A stretch of 64,000 bases of DNA, taken from positions 150,411-214,410 of the forward strand of contig PNKX01000006.1 in assembly GCA_013822725.1 (NCBI GenBank), written 5' to 3'. The notes beneath the pieces were generated by a model that saw nothing but the letters and a program-made list of their open reading frames with translations, was not told the origin of the DNA and did not search any database. Shown here one piece after another: positions 8,640 to 16,918 of this stretch; within the stretch, counting starts at the first letter, position 1; the number at the start of each line of letters is the position of its first letter. The position numbers were made by a program, and so were the translations under genes. This stretch comes from Pirellula sp. (GTDB taxonomy: Bacteria; Planctomycetota; Planctomycetia; Pirellulales; Lacipirellulaceae).

Positions 8640-9395
8640 TCAAGTGAAGCCGCCGCCGACGCGGATCGCATCGCCGGTGACCCAACCCGATTCGCTCGAC
8701 GCGAGGAACGCCACGACGGGACCGACGTCTTGCGGCTGGCCGATGCGGCCAAGCGGCGTTTGAGCTTCGGTGAGCTTGCGGAAATCGCTGTCGTGGGCCG
8801 TGATTTGGGCGGTTTGCGTTCCTTCCGTCTCGATCATCCCGGGGTTGACCGAATTGACGCGAATGCCGCGCGGGCCGAGTTCTTTTGCCAGCGAGCGGGT
8901 GATCGCGTCGACCGACGCTTTCGTCGCGCTGTAAACGGCGGTTTGCGGTAAGGCAGTCGTCGAGACGATCGAACTAATGTTGATGATGCTGCCGCCGCCG
9001 TCGCCGAAGAGTTTTACTGCTTCCTGCGTCGCGAGCAGTAGGCCGAGGACGTTGAGATTGAATTGCTTGTGAAAGTGCTCGGGCGTGATCGCTTCGATGC
9101 CGGCAAACTCGTAGATGCCGGCGTTGTTTACGAGGATGTCGAGCTTGCCGTAGGCCTTCTTGGCTTCGGCGAAGAGCTTTACCACGTCGGTCGGGTCGGC
9201 GACGTTGGCGCCGACGGCGACGGCCTTACCTCCCTTGGCGGTGATCTCGCTCACGACCTTGTCGGCGCCACTCTTGCTGCTGGAGTAATTGACGACGACT
9301 GAGGCGCCTTGAGAGGCAAGTTCTTTAGCGATGGCGGCGCCGATGCCCTTCGAGGCTCCGGTAACGAGGGCAACTTTTCCGGCGAGAGTAGGCAT
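8640..9395 (-). CDS. Short-chain dehydrogenase/reductase (classical SDR)
   Basis: 251 residues, the standard SDR length. Motifs: cofactor loop TGASKGIG (12-19), NNAG (90-93), and the catalytic S141/142, Y155 and K159 (YSATK), with the PG motif after strand 6. NYSSSK after beta-2 suggests NADP(H) preference. Closest in pattern to the glucose dehydrogenase/3-ketoacyl-ACP reductase-like SDRs; the substrate is not inferable. Divergent from a TetR gene with which it shares a 230-base control region carrying two operator-like boxes, so it is probably the repressed target. Confidence 0.93.
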   Translation of the reverse strand: MPTLAGKVALVTGASKGIGAAIAKELASQGASVVVNYSSSKSGADKVVSEITAKGGKAVAVGANVADPTDVVKLFAEAKKAYGKLDILVNNAGIYEFAGIEAITPEHFHKQFNLNVLGLLLATQEAVKLFGDGGGSIINISSIVSTTALPQTAVYSATKASVDAITRSLAKELGPRGIRVNSVNPGMIETEGTQTAQITAHDSDFRKLTEAQTPLGRIGQPQDVGPVVAFLASSESGWVTGDAIRVGGGFT

Positions 9396-9452
9396 GGGTA
9401 GGGTTCCTTATACGGGGCGGGTGAGTTGGCGGGAAGTTTGACCGTGATTCTA

Positions 9453-9495
9453 CCCCCTGGCGGAGCCAGGGGCCGATCAGCCGAAAGATCGGCTG
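9453..9495. repeat. Partial relative of the 88-bp palindromic element
   Basis: CCCCCTGGCGGAGCCAGGGG-type hairpin (9453-9472) like the right half of the element at 36128-36216, followed by a second small hairpin (CAGCCGA 9478-9484 with TCGGCTG 9489-9495). The left half and spacer are absent. Confidence 0.6.
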
Positions 9496-9542
9496 CAGGC
9501 GATCATTGGAACTGGTTACGCAGGGGAGCGGAAAGAGTTCTG

Positions 9543-9607
9543 TACCGTTCAGTAAAAAAATATCCGGTTCGCTCGGCACGGCAAGTGCTATAATTTACTG
9601 AACGGTA
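9543..9607. promoter_or_regulatory. Paired TetR operator boxes with promoter -10
   Basis: TACCGTTCAGTAAA (9543-9556) recurs as its exact reverse complement TTTACTGAACGGTA (9594-9607). Each box is itself an imperfect dyad (TACnGnnCnGTA), as expected for a TetR dimer site. A TATAAT at 9589-9594 abuts the right box, 33 bases before the TetR start codon. This arrangement predicts autorepression and control of the divergent SDR gene. Confidence 0.8.
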
Positions 9608-9626
9608 AAAAAGTCGGAGTTTTCCC

Positions 9627-10211
9627 ATGCCTGTTGGCAGACCACGCAGTTTCGACGCGGACAAAGCGCTGGAGAAAGCCCTGCGCGTGTTCTGGCGGCG
9701 CGGATACGAAGGGGCGTCGCTCCCGGAATTGACCAAGGCGATGGGGATCAACCGGCCGAGCATGTATGCGACGTTCGGCAACAAGGAACAACTGTTCAAG
9801 AAAGCGGTCGATCGTTACTGCGTGGAGCCGACGGCTCATTTGATGGAGTGCCTGGCAGCGCCGACGGTTCGTGAAGTCGCCGAGCGGCTGATCCGCGATA
9901 CGGCTGAGAAGCTGGCGTGTCCGAAGAATCCGCGCGGCTGTCTGATTCTGCAAGGCGCCTTGGCGTGCGGGAAGGAATCTGATGCGATCCGCCGTGACCT
10001 CACGGCGCGGCGCGCTGAACGCGAGCGGGCGATCTGCGAGCGCTTTGCGCAAGCGAAGGCGAGTGAATTGCCTAAAGGCGTCGATGCTGATGATTTGGCG
10101 CGTTATGTCTCTACCGTCATGCAAGGCATGGCGGTTCAAGCGGCCAGCGGCGCGACGGGCGAAGAGTTGCTAGGCATTGCCGAGGTCGCGCTGCGAAACT
10201 GGCCGGCGTGA
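9627..10211 (+). CDS. TetR/AcrR-family transcriptional repressor
   Basis: 194 residues. The N-terminal HTH (about 8-55) has the family signature: FWRRGYEGASLPELTKAMGINRPSMYATFGNKEQLF. The C-terminal ligand domain contains the CPKNPRGCLILQGALACG stretch seen in a TetR subgroup often paired with oxidoreductases; its cysteines may sense electrophiles (inference). Divergently arranged with an SDR gene and likely to bind the two boxes in between. Confidence 0.93.
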   Translation: MPVGRPRSFDADKALEKALRVFWRRGYEGASLPELTKAMGINRPSMYATFGNKEQLFKKAVDRYCVEPTAHLMECLAAPTVREVAERLIRDTAEKLACPKNPRGCLILQGALACGKESDAIRRDLTARRAERERAICERFAQAKASELPKGVDADDLARYVSTVMQGMAVQAASGATGEELLGIAEVALRNWPA

Positions 10212-10238
10212 GCGACTCAATCGTTGCCGTCGTGATGA

Positions 10239-10937
10239 CTAATATCCGAAGTGCGCCGCAGCGTGGAGCTTCGCTTGCTCGTCGATCTCCAGCCCTTCGA
10301 TATGGGCGGGGTCGAACGAGTGGTCGCGGGTGAGATGTTCCCAGTAGGTCATCCCAACGACGTCGGCTTCGGGGACGTCGATCGTTTTTAGCCAGATGCT
10401 CAATTCGTCGGCGTGGAGGCTGCGGAGCCATTTGCTCGGCGGGCGACCGTGGCGGGCGCGGCGCTTCTCGCTCGGTTCGTGCTCGTCGAAGTCGAGCGAC
10501 GGATTGGGCGCCGCGGCGTCGGCCGTTGATGCGGCGACCAATTCCTCAGATTCGTCTGACTTCGTGGCGGTTGACGAGCTCTTCTCGGCAGCGAGCGCTT
10601 CTTCCGCCTTAAGCGTCGGCTTGCGGCGGCGGACTTCGGCGGGAACGATCGCGTCGTCGAGGTACCCCTCTTGGGCGGGAGCGAGTTCACCCGTCTCCAT
10701 GCGGACCGGCGTGGTGATGCCGCTCAACTTCCACTGGCCGTCGACGAACGTTTCGCGTTCGAACCAGCGCCAAACGCCGTTGTCGGCCAGCCGCCAGTGG
10801 GTCGGCAGCGCGGCGGCGGGGTTCTTGTCGTCGCGCATCATTGCCGCGGCGAGTTCGTCGAGGCCGTAAACTTTCAGACGGTCGGCGAGGGTGAACAGGC
10901 CGAAGCTGAACCAAAAGGCAAAGTGGCGGCGATTCAT
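10239..10937 (-). CDS. Hypothetical protein with disordered central segment
   Basis: 232 residues from ATG 10937 (MNRRHFAFW); the open frame continues to 11006 into a palindromic repeat, so the longer start is rejected. An N-terminal hydrophobic stretch (FAFWFSFGLFTLADRL) may be a signal anchor. A conserved-looking HWRLADNGVWRWFERETFVDGQWKLSGITTP block follows, then a low-complexity acidic/Ala segment (about 105-150) and a C-terminal GRPPSKWLRSLHADELSIWLKTID...YWEHLTRDHSF block. Convergent with the TetR gene, 27 bases apart. Family unknown. Confidence 0.65.
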   Translation of the reverse strand: MNRRHFAFWFSFGLFTLADRLKVYGLDELAAAMMRDDKNPAAALPTHWRLADNGVWRWFERETFVDGQWKLSGITTPVRMETGELAPAQEGYLDDAIVPAEVRRRKPTLKAEEALAAEKSSSTATKSDESEELVAASTADAAAPNPSLDFDEHEPSEKRRARHGRPPSKWLRSLHADELSIWLKTIDVPEADVVGMTYWEHLTRDHSFDPAHIEGLEIDEQAKLHAAAHFGY

Positions 10938-10972
10938 GGCGCGGGAGAGAGTTAGCAGGCGGGATGTTAGGT

Positions 10973-11060
10973 CAGCCCCGGGCTCCGCCCGGGGGTAGCG
11001 CCACATGGGGCGACGCCATTCGGAATGGATGCCGACCCCCCGGCGGAGCCGGGGGCTGCA
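10973..11060. repeat. 88-bp palindromic intergenic element, copy 2
   Basis: Same architecture as 8436-8524: left hairpin CAGCCCCGGGCTCCGCCCGG, spacer with GTAGCGCCAC, CGACGCC, CGGAATGG and GCCGACC, right hairpin CCCCCCGGCGGAGCCGGGGGCTG. It lies just upstream of the 10937 start codon on the minus strand, so it would fall in that gene's leader or promoter. Confidence 0.85.
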
Positions 11061-11282
11061 GAGGGCGATTGAAGTTTAGGTTGAGCGTGCGTGCGTGAGC
11101 CGTGAACTCGACCCCGCATAGGCAGGAGAATCGTTTCAACCGGAATGGCCGCAGGTGTCGGCGGCCGCCGCGGCACGATATAGTGGCGACAGGACGGAGC
11201 TGCGCCGTTCGCCTATGTTGCGAGGCCCAAGCTCTTGGGAATTTCCGGCCTATCGGGTGCTAAGCCTGAAGGAGAAACCGAG

Positions 11283-12053
11283 ATGACGCTATTTCGCTCC
11301 CCTGAACGACGGATGTGGTTGAATTCGTTAGCGTTGTTGCTGGGGTTGCGTTTGTTGACAGGAGCCCTGCCGCTGGCGGGCGCCGCTGAGTCGTCCGGCG
11401 AGTGGATTGTACTGACAGGCGGACCGTCGCTCGACGCGTGGCAGGAAGACCACACCGGCTGGTCGTTGGCCGGCGACGTGAAACTCAATCCCGAGCATCC
11501 GCGACAGCTGGTTGCGGTTTCCGGCGACGGCGTCTTGGTGAGCGACGGCGACGCAGTGAACTTCTACACGCGGCAGGAGTTTCAGGACGTCGAACTGAAG
11601 TGCGAGTTCTTCGTTCCGGAAGGTTCGAACTCGGGCGTGAAGCTCGACGGGTTATACGAAATTCAGATTCGCGACACCCACGATATGAAAGAATTGACCG
11701 GCGACATGTGCGGCGGAGTCTACCCGCGAGCCAAGCTGGAGCCGCGGTATACGCATATCGATGAGGGAGTGGCGCCGAGTGAGAACGCCGCGAAGCCGGC
11801 CGGCGAGTGGCAGACGCTGCAGTTGACGTTTTATTCGCCGCGATTCGATGACGCCGGGAAGAAGATTGAGAATGCACGTTTTGAGCATGTGCTGCTCAAT
11901 GGCATAGAGGTCCATAAGCTGGTCGAGCTTCTCTATCCGACCGGCGCCGCGTGGAACATGATGCCTGAAGTGCCGCGCGGGCCGCTGATGCTGCAAGGGG
12001 ATCATGGACCGGTGGCATTTCGCAGCATTCAAGTGCGGCCGCTAAGCAAGTAG
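11283..12053 (+). CDS. Secreted DUF1080 (3-keto-disaccharide hydrolase-like) protein
   Basis: 256 residues from ATG 11283, preceded by GGAG at a good distance. A signal peptide (about 1-37, ending AGAAES) precedes a concanavalin-like beta-sandwich: LTGGPSLDAW, LVSDGDAVNFYTRQEFQDVELKCEFFVPEGSNSGVKL, DGLYEIQIRD and the terminal LQGDHGPVAFRSIQVRPL. This matches DUF1080, very numerous in planctomycetes and tied to carbohydrate use; some members hydrolyse 3-keto-glycosides. The hrpB gene begins about 20 bases downstream, probably in one transcript. Confidence 0.88.
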   Translation: MTLFRSPERRMWLNSLALLLGLRLLTGALPLAGAAESSGEWIVLTGGPSLDAWQEDHTGWSLAGDVKLNPEHPRQLVAVSGDGVLVSDGDAVNFYTRQEFQDVELKCEFFVPEGSNSGVKLDGLYEIQIRDTHDMKELTGDMCGGVYPRAKLEPRYTHIDEGVAPSENAAKPAGEWQTLQLTFYSPRFDDAGKKIENARFEHVLLNGIEVHKLVELLYPTGAAWNMMPEVPRGPLMLQGDHGPVAFRSIQVRPLSK

Positions 12054-12073
12054 ACGGGCGGTTGCCGTTACTC

Positions 12074-14626
12074 ATGAGCGACAAGCTCCCCGCTGATCTG
12101 CTGCTTGATTTACCTGTCGCCGGTGCGCTGCTGCAGATTATCGCGACGTCGCGAAGCGGAGCCGTGGTGGTGACGGCGCCTCCTGGTTCGGGCAAGACGA
12201 TGCTCGTCCCGGCGGCGGTGATGGACGATTTGCCGGCGGGACAAAAGCTCGCGCTCATTCAACCCCGGCGACTGGCGGCACGCGCCGTGGCGCGGCAGAT
12301 CGCGCGTCTACGCGGGGCGCGGCTGGGCGGCGAGGTCGGCTATCTCGTGCGGTTCGACGCCTGCGTCAGTCGCGAGACGCGGCTGGTGGTCGAGACGACC
12401 GGTATCATGCTGCGGCGGTTGCTCGATGATATTTCGCTGGAAGGCATCGGCGCCGTCGTGCTCGACGAGTTCCACGAGCGAACAATCGAGATGGATCTCG
12501 TGCTCGGGCTGCTGGTACGGGTGCGCCAGACGTTGCGGCCCGATCTGCGGATTGTCGTGATGAGCGCCACGCTCGCTGCGGAACCGGTGGCGAAGCTGCT
12601 TGGCGACTGCCCCGTGATTCATGCCGAGGGGCGGCGATTTCCGGTGAGCGTTCGCTACCAGCGGCGCGGCGAGCAGCGTGAGCTTCCCGATTTGGTGGCG
12701 GCGACGGTTCCTGAAGCATTGCGTGAGACCGACGGCCACGTGCTGGTCTTCCTGCCAGGCGTCGGCGAGATTATGCGGTGTGAAGCGGCGCTGGCGCCAT
12801 TGGCGGAACGGCAGGGGCACGCGCTGCTAAAACTCTTTGGCGATTTGCCGCCGGAGGAGCAAGATCGCGCGCTGCTCGACACGGGGCAGCGGAAGATCAT
12901 TCTGTCGACGAATGTGGCGGAGACTTCGCTCACGATTCCTGGCGTGACGGCGGTCATTGATTCCGGCCAAGCGCGGCAGTTGCGCGTGGCGCTGGCGACG
13001 GGGCTGCCGCGATTGGAACTTGTGCCGATCTCACAAGCGTCGGCCGAGCAGCGCGCGGGTCGCGCGGGACGCACAGCCCCCGGCGTCTGCTGGCGGCTCT
13101 GGGAGGAGGCGACCCACCGGCATCGCTCGGCGGCTGAAACGCCCGAGGCGCTGCGGAGCGATTTGGCGGAGCCGCTCTTGCAGTTGCTCACGCTGGGAGA
13201 ACTCGACGAGTTTCCTTGGCTCGACGCGCCGCCGACGGAGGCGATCGAGAACGCGCGGCGGTTGCTACGATTGCTCGGCGCCATCGACGACGCCAATCGG
13301 GTGACGCCGCTCGGGAAAGAATTGTCGCGGTTGCCGGCCCATCCCCGGTTGGGGCGATTGCTGCTTGCGGGGGCGCATCACGGCGTGCTGCGCGAGACGT
13401 CGATCGCGGCGGCGCTCCTCTCGGAGCGCGATCCCTTTCGGATCGGCGACCAAGGGCGACGCGGGCCGCGCGATCATCAAACGGTGCGCACGCGATCAGA
13501 CGTCGTCGATCGGGTGGCGGCGCTGCAGGCGTTTCACGGCGGGATGCGGCTGGCCGATCCGGCGCTGGAACTGCACCACGTCGGCGCCCGCAATGTGCTG
13601 CGGTCGGCGGAGCAGCTTTATCGGCTCGTTGACAGTGAACTCGGGCCCCGCAGCGAGACGCCGGAGATCAGCTTGATGCAAGCGCTGCTCGAGGCGTTTC
13701 CCGATCGGTTGGCGAAGCTGCGCGGCGGGACGCAAGATCGGGCGACGATGGTCGGCGGCCGCGGCGTGCGGCTCGACGGCGGCTCGCGCGTGCGCGGCGA
13801 GTCGCTGTTGCTGGCGATCGACCTCAACGACGCCGGCGGTGAAGCGCGAGCGCGCCTAGCGTCGGCTGTCGATCGCGAATGGTTGCCGGCGGAATTGCTC
13901 TCGACGCGTGAGGAGCTGTTCTACAATTCGACCCGCGGGCAGGTGGAAGCGCGCTCGCGCACCTACTGGGCCGATTTGCTGCTCGAAGAAACGCCGGTAG
14001 CGATCAGCGATCCGATCGCTGCTGGCGCGATCCTCGCGAAGGAAGCGCTGCCGCAGTTGGCGCGGTTCCTGCCGGCGGCTGACTCCGCGGCGGGAAGTTT
14101 TCTGGCTCGCGTCCGCTGGCTGACGGCGTCGCTACCCGATTTGGAGCTGCCAACGTTCGACGACGCCGAAATCGCGGCGATGTTGCCCGACGTCTGCATT
14201 GGACTCCGGTCGCTCGACGACATTCGGACCGCCGACTGGATGTCGCGCTTGCAGCAGCGCGTGGGGTACGAGCGGATTGCAGAGATCGAACGGCTGGCGC
14301 CGCGGGAGTTCGAACTTTCGAACGGCAATCGCCATCCGCTCACTTACGAACCAGACCGACCGCCGCTTCTGGCGGTGAAAATTCAGGAACTGTTCGGCGT
14401 TCGCGAGACGCCGCGCATTGGCGGCGGCCGCGTCGCGGTGCTGCTGCACCTGCTCGGCCCTAACAAACGGCCGCAGCAGGTGACGGCCGACCTTGCCAGT
14501 TTTTGGGCCAACACCTATCCCGAGGTGAAGAAGGAACTACGACGGCGCTATCCGAAACATGCCTGGCCTGACGACCCGCTGGCGACGCAAGCGACGCGGT
14601 CGGGGTTGAAGCGGGATATGAAGTGA
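12074..14626 (+). CDS. hrpB: ATP-dependent helicase HrpB (DEAH-type)
   Basis: 850 residues, the usual HrpB size. Motifs in order: Walker A PPGSGKT (about 36-42), QPRRLAAR (Ia), DEFHER (II, a DExH variant), SATL (III), TNVAETSLTIPGV (V) and QRAGRAGR (VI). These are followed by the HA2/ratchet region and the HrpB-specific C-terminal domain ending in YPEVKKELRRRYPKHAWPDDP. Predicted cytoplasmic RNA helicase of unsettled physiological role. ATG 12074 chosen; an in-frame TTG lies at 12062. No strong Shine-Dalgarno is visible, consistent with coupling to the gene before. Confidence 0.95.
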   Translation: MSDKLPADLLLDLPVAGALLQIIATSRSGAVVVTAPPGSGKTMLVPAAVMDDLPAGQKLALIQPRRLAARAVARQIARLRGARLGGEVGYLVRFDACVSRETRLVVETTGIMLRRLLDDISLEGIGAVVLDEFHERTIEMDLVLGLLVRVRQTLRPDLRIVVMSATLAAEPVAKLLGDCPVIHAEGRRFPVSVRYQRRGEQRELPDLVAATVPEALRETDGHVLVFLPGVGEIMRCEAALAPLAERQGHALLKLFGDLPPEEQDRALLDTGQRKIILSTNVAETSLTIPGVTAVIDSGQARQLRVALATGLPRLELVPISQASAEQRAGRAGRTAPGVCWRLWEEATHRHRSAAETPEALRSDLAEPLLQLLTLGELDEFPWLDAPPTEAIENARRLLRLLGAIDDANRVTPLGKELSRLPAHPRLGRLLLAGAHHGVLRETSIAAALLSERDPFRIGDQGRRGPRDHQTVRTRSDVVDRVAALQAFHGGMRLADPALELHHVGARNVLRSAEQLYRLVDSELGPRSETPEISLMQALLEAFPDRLAKLRGGTQDRATMVGGRGVRLDGGSRVRGESLLLAIDLNDAGGEARARLASAVDREWLPAELLSTREELFYNSTRGQVEARSRTYWADLLLEETPVAISDPIAAGAILAKEALPQLARFLPAADSAAGSFLARVRWLTASLPDLELPTFDDAEIAAMLPDVCIGLRSLDDIRTADWMSRLQQRVGYERIAEIERLAPREFELSNGNRHPLTYEPDRPPLLAVKIQELFGVRETPRIGGGRVAVLLHLLGPNKRPQQVTADLASFWANTYPEVKKELRRRYPKHAWPDDPLATQATRSGLKRDMK

Positions 14627-14635
14627 TGGGGGATT

Positions 14636-14679
14636 GGTGAGTGGTGAGTAGGTGAGTAGGTGAGTAGGTGAGTAGGTGG
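14636..14679. repeat. Octamer tandem repeat AGGTGAGT
   Basis: An 8-base unit (AGGTGAGT) runs about four to five times directly after the hrpB stop codon, with one degenerate first unit. No inverted partner is seen close by. Confidence 0.85.
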
Positions 14680-14711
14680 CGGGGTGAAGTTCCGTTTGGG
14701 TATTAGAAGTC

Positions 14712-14921
14712 CGTCTTTGAGGCCCGCAGGGCCGACAGGTAATAGCCGGGGGCGTGAGCCCCCGGTTTCCGTTCGCAAGGAAACCAAGCCCCAACGGGGC
14801 GATACTTATTTCCGGATTACGACAGGACTGCCGCCCCCTCGGGGCTCCCATTGGTTACCTGATCGCTGTCCGGGGGCTTCCGCCCCCGGCTATTAAATTT
14901 CGCCCCTTTGGGGCTTCGGAT
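14712..14921. repeat. Composite palindrome cluster between hrpB and the DUF4105 gene
   Basis: At least five short GC hairpins in 210 bases: CCGGGGGCGTGAGCCCCCGG near 14746, GCCCCAACGGGGC near 14788, GCCCCCTCGGGGC near 14833, CCGGGGGCTTCCGCCCCCGG near 14870 and GCCCCTTTGGGGC near 14902. The first and fourth also form an outer inverted repeat (AATAGCCGGGGGC with GCCCCCGGCTATT). No reading frame of interest is present in 14627-15042. Confidence 0.8.
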
Positions 14922-15042
14922 TGCGCGATGATATTTCGGCTCCTTGCCAATCTGCTTGGTTTGAAGATGCTTAGATGAACGCGCTGGCGCTGACGGCGCG
15001 CTCAATCACATTACATCGTCGAACAAATCAACAAAGGTTGGA

Positions 15043-16101
15043 ATGGCATTCATCCGAAAAACCATCGCTCGGTGCGGCCGCTTCTGTTGTGCGTTTGGCT
15101 GGTGGTTCATCGGCGTCTGGTCGGCGCTGGCGATTTACTTCACCGGGCCGGGGCCGAAGTGGGTGACGGGCGCGCTGGCGGCGGCGATTGTCTGGCTTTT
15201 CTGGCAAGGCCGCGGCGAGCCGTTGCGGTTATGGCAATGGTTCCGCACGGCTTGGGGCGACAAACGCTGGACGACGCTGGGGCTTGCGGCGGCGACGGCA
15301 ACGGCGGTTTATTTCTTCGGCTTCGTCACGCCCGATACGAACGTCGAGTGGTCGCCCGAGCAGGCCAGAAATCCGATCGTGGAGATCGACGGCGATAAGA
15401 TCCATGTGCAGAACGTGCGGAACTTCACCTGGCGGTCGCGAACCGACTACACGCCAGGGTTCTACGACCGGACGTACGATTTGTCGAAGCTGAATTCGAT
15501 GTACTACGTCGTGGCGCCGATGCCGGGGCTCGATGCGGTCGCCCATGTGTTCGTTTGTTTTGGGTTCTCCGACGGCCAGACGGTCGCCGTCTCGGTCGAA
15601 GGACGGCGGCGATTGGGGCAGCCGTACCAGTTAATCCCGTCGATGTTCCGGCAACTGCAGCTAATGTACGTCGTCGGCGACGAGCGCGACGTGGTGGGGC
15701 TGCGCGGGAAGATCTGGAAAGTCCCCGTCTTCTTCTATCCGGCAAACACGACGCCCGAGCGGATGCGAGCGATCTTGACGTCGATGATGGAAGGCGCCCA
15801 TCAGTTGGAGGAGAAGCCGGAGTTCTACAACCTCATCTGGAACAACTGCATGACGCGGATCCTGATGCATCTGCGACGTCTCGGCGGGCATTCGTTGCCG
15901 CACGATCTGCAGGTGCTGCTGACCGGGTTGTCGGATCGCATCGCGTTCAATCTGGGTTACATCGACACCGACCTGAATTTCGAACAAGCGCGACGGGCAT
16001 TTCGCGTCGACGGGTGGATGCATAACACGCCGCTAGACGAAACGTTTGGGCAGCGGTTGCGGGAGACAATTCAGCGGCAGGAGGCGGAGGAACGGAAATA
16101 G
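15043..16101 (+). CDS. DUF4105 domain membrane protein
   Basis: 352 residues. Three N-terminal hydrophobic segments (about 15-35, 42-56, 80-98) precede the DUF4105 domain (about 110-300), with NFTWRSRTDYTPGFYDRTYDLSKL, the FCFGFSDG strand and the WNNCMTRILMHLR motif. In that motif N, C and T recall a papain-like (NlpC/P60-type) catalytic arrangement, but activity of DUF4105 is not established. Probably an inner-membrane protein with a periplasmic domain. It starts behind AAAGGTTGGA. Confidence 0.85.
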   Translation: MAFIRKTIARCGRFCCAFGWWFIGVWSALAIYFTGPGPKWVTGALAAAIVWLFWQGRGEPLRLWQWFRTAWGDKRWTTLGLAAATATAVYFFGFVTPDTNVEWSPEQARNPIVEIDGDKIHVQNVRNFTWRSRTDYTPGFYDRTYDLSKLNSMYYVVAPMPGLDAVAHVFVCFGFSDGQTVAVSVEGRRRLGQPYQLIPSMFRQLQLMYVVGDERDVVGLRGKIWKVPVFFYPANTTPERMRAILTSMMEGAHQLEEKPEFYNLIWNNCMTRILMHLRRLGGHSLPHDLQVLLTGLSDRIAFNLGYIDTDLNFEQARRAFRVDGWMHNTPLDETFGQRLRETIQRQEAEERK

Positions 16102-16262
16102 CCAGTTGTCAGTTGTCAGTTGTCAGTTGTCAGTTGTCAGTTGTCAGTTGCTGTTGCTGTTGCTGTTGCTGTTGGCGAGCAGGGGGCTTCCCCTTGAACA
16201 CCGTATCAAATTTCAATTACCGTCTTTCGCAACTGACAACGGACCACTGACAACTGACAAAC
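16102..16262. repeat. Heptamer/hexamer repeat with inverted partner
   Basis: Starting at the DUF4105 stop, CAGTTGT is repeated about six times (16103-16147), then TGTTGC about four times (16148-16173). About 55 bases on, ACTGACAACGG...CTGACAACTGACAA (16229-16260) is the reverse complement of the heptamer array. The transcript could fold into a long hairpin with an interchangeable register. Confidence 0.85.
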
Positions 16263-16340
16263 AAGGAAAATCGGCCCGGCACGCCAATTGCTCCAAAATC
16301 TAGCTAGCTTCAGTCACTTTCTGATAGCAGGAGCCAAGCC

Positions 16341-16754
16341 ATGATTCCCTCCACAATCGATCGCGTGCCGCAGCAAACGGCCGCTCATGTGAACGAACAG
16401 ATTCGCCGGCAGACCGACGCCAACATTGCTCGTGCGCTCACCACTGGTCCCACGGCGATCAGGCAGCGGCTGGCTGAGCTTGAGCGCGAATGGGATATCG
16501 AACGACTGCTGGAAACTAATGCGTCGTCGGCAATCCTGGCGAGCTGTGCTCTGGGGGCGTTTGTCGATAAACGGTTCTTTGCCATTCCAGCGGTGATCGC
16601 CGCGTTCCTACTGCAGCATGCCATTCAAGGCTGGTGTCCGCCATTGCCGGTCATGCGACGTCTGGGCGTGCGGACTTCGGAAGAGATCAATCGCGAACGT
16701 GAGGCGCTTAAACGGGCGCTGGGCGAAGATAGCGCGACTAGGCGGGCTTCCTGA
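16341..16754 (+). CDS. Small membrane protein, possibly DUF2892/YgaP-like
   Basis: 137 residues behind GCAGGAGCC. Helical N-terminus (1-60), one or two hydrophobic segments (ASSAILASCALGAFV and FFAIPAVIAAFLLQHAI), then a QGWCPPLPVMRRLGVRTSEEINREREALK tail. The GWCP motif after paired TM helices resembles DUF2892 proteins of unknown role; this assignment is by pattern only. Monocistronic, followed by a strong bidirectional hairpin. Confidence 0.7.
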   Translation: MIPSTIDRVPQQTAAHVNEQIRRQTDANIARALTTGPTAIRQRLAELEREWDIERLLETNASSAILASCALGAFVDKRFFAIPAVIAAFLLQHAIQGWCPPLPVMRRLGVRTSEEINREREALKRALGEDSATRRAS

Positions 16755-16768
16755 AATTGGTGTTTTGG

Positions 16769-16842
16769 GTGCCACTGGCATTTTGCCAGTGCCGAAGCGG
16801 GTACTCGCTTGGCACTTCTCACTGGCAGGATGCCAGTGGCAC
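16769..16842. repeat. Nested palindrome with CCACTGGCA arms
   Basis: Outer arms GTGCCACTGGCA (16769-16780) and TGCCAGTGGCAC (16831-16842) are exact reverse complements. Inside, CACTGGCATTTTGCCAGTG makes a small local hairpin, and AAGCGGGTACTCGCTT another. The alternatives (local or long-range pairing) are mutually exclusive. Confidence 0.8.
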
Positions 16843-16857
16843 TCACAAAAACGAAAA

Positions 16858-16898
16858 ATGGCCGATCGCGCATTTTGCGCGATCGGCCATTCGTTTTT
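16858..16898. terminator. Bidirectional Rho-independent terminator
   Basis: A perfect 14-base stem (16858-16871 with 16877-16890) and 5-base loop, flanked by AAAACGAAAA on the left and TCGTTTTT on the right. It serves both the plus-strand gene ending at 16754 and the minus-strand gene ending at 16919. Confidence 0.92.
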
Positions 16899-16918
16899 CA
16901 GATCAGCGGATGTTGCGC

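Noticed and set aside
16102..16262. Repeat array resembling a tiny CRISPR
   Set aside because: Units are 6-7 bases and contiguous, without unique spacers, and no cas genes are in the window.
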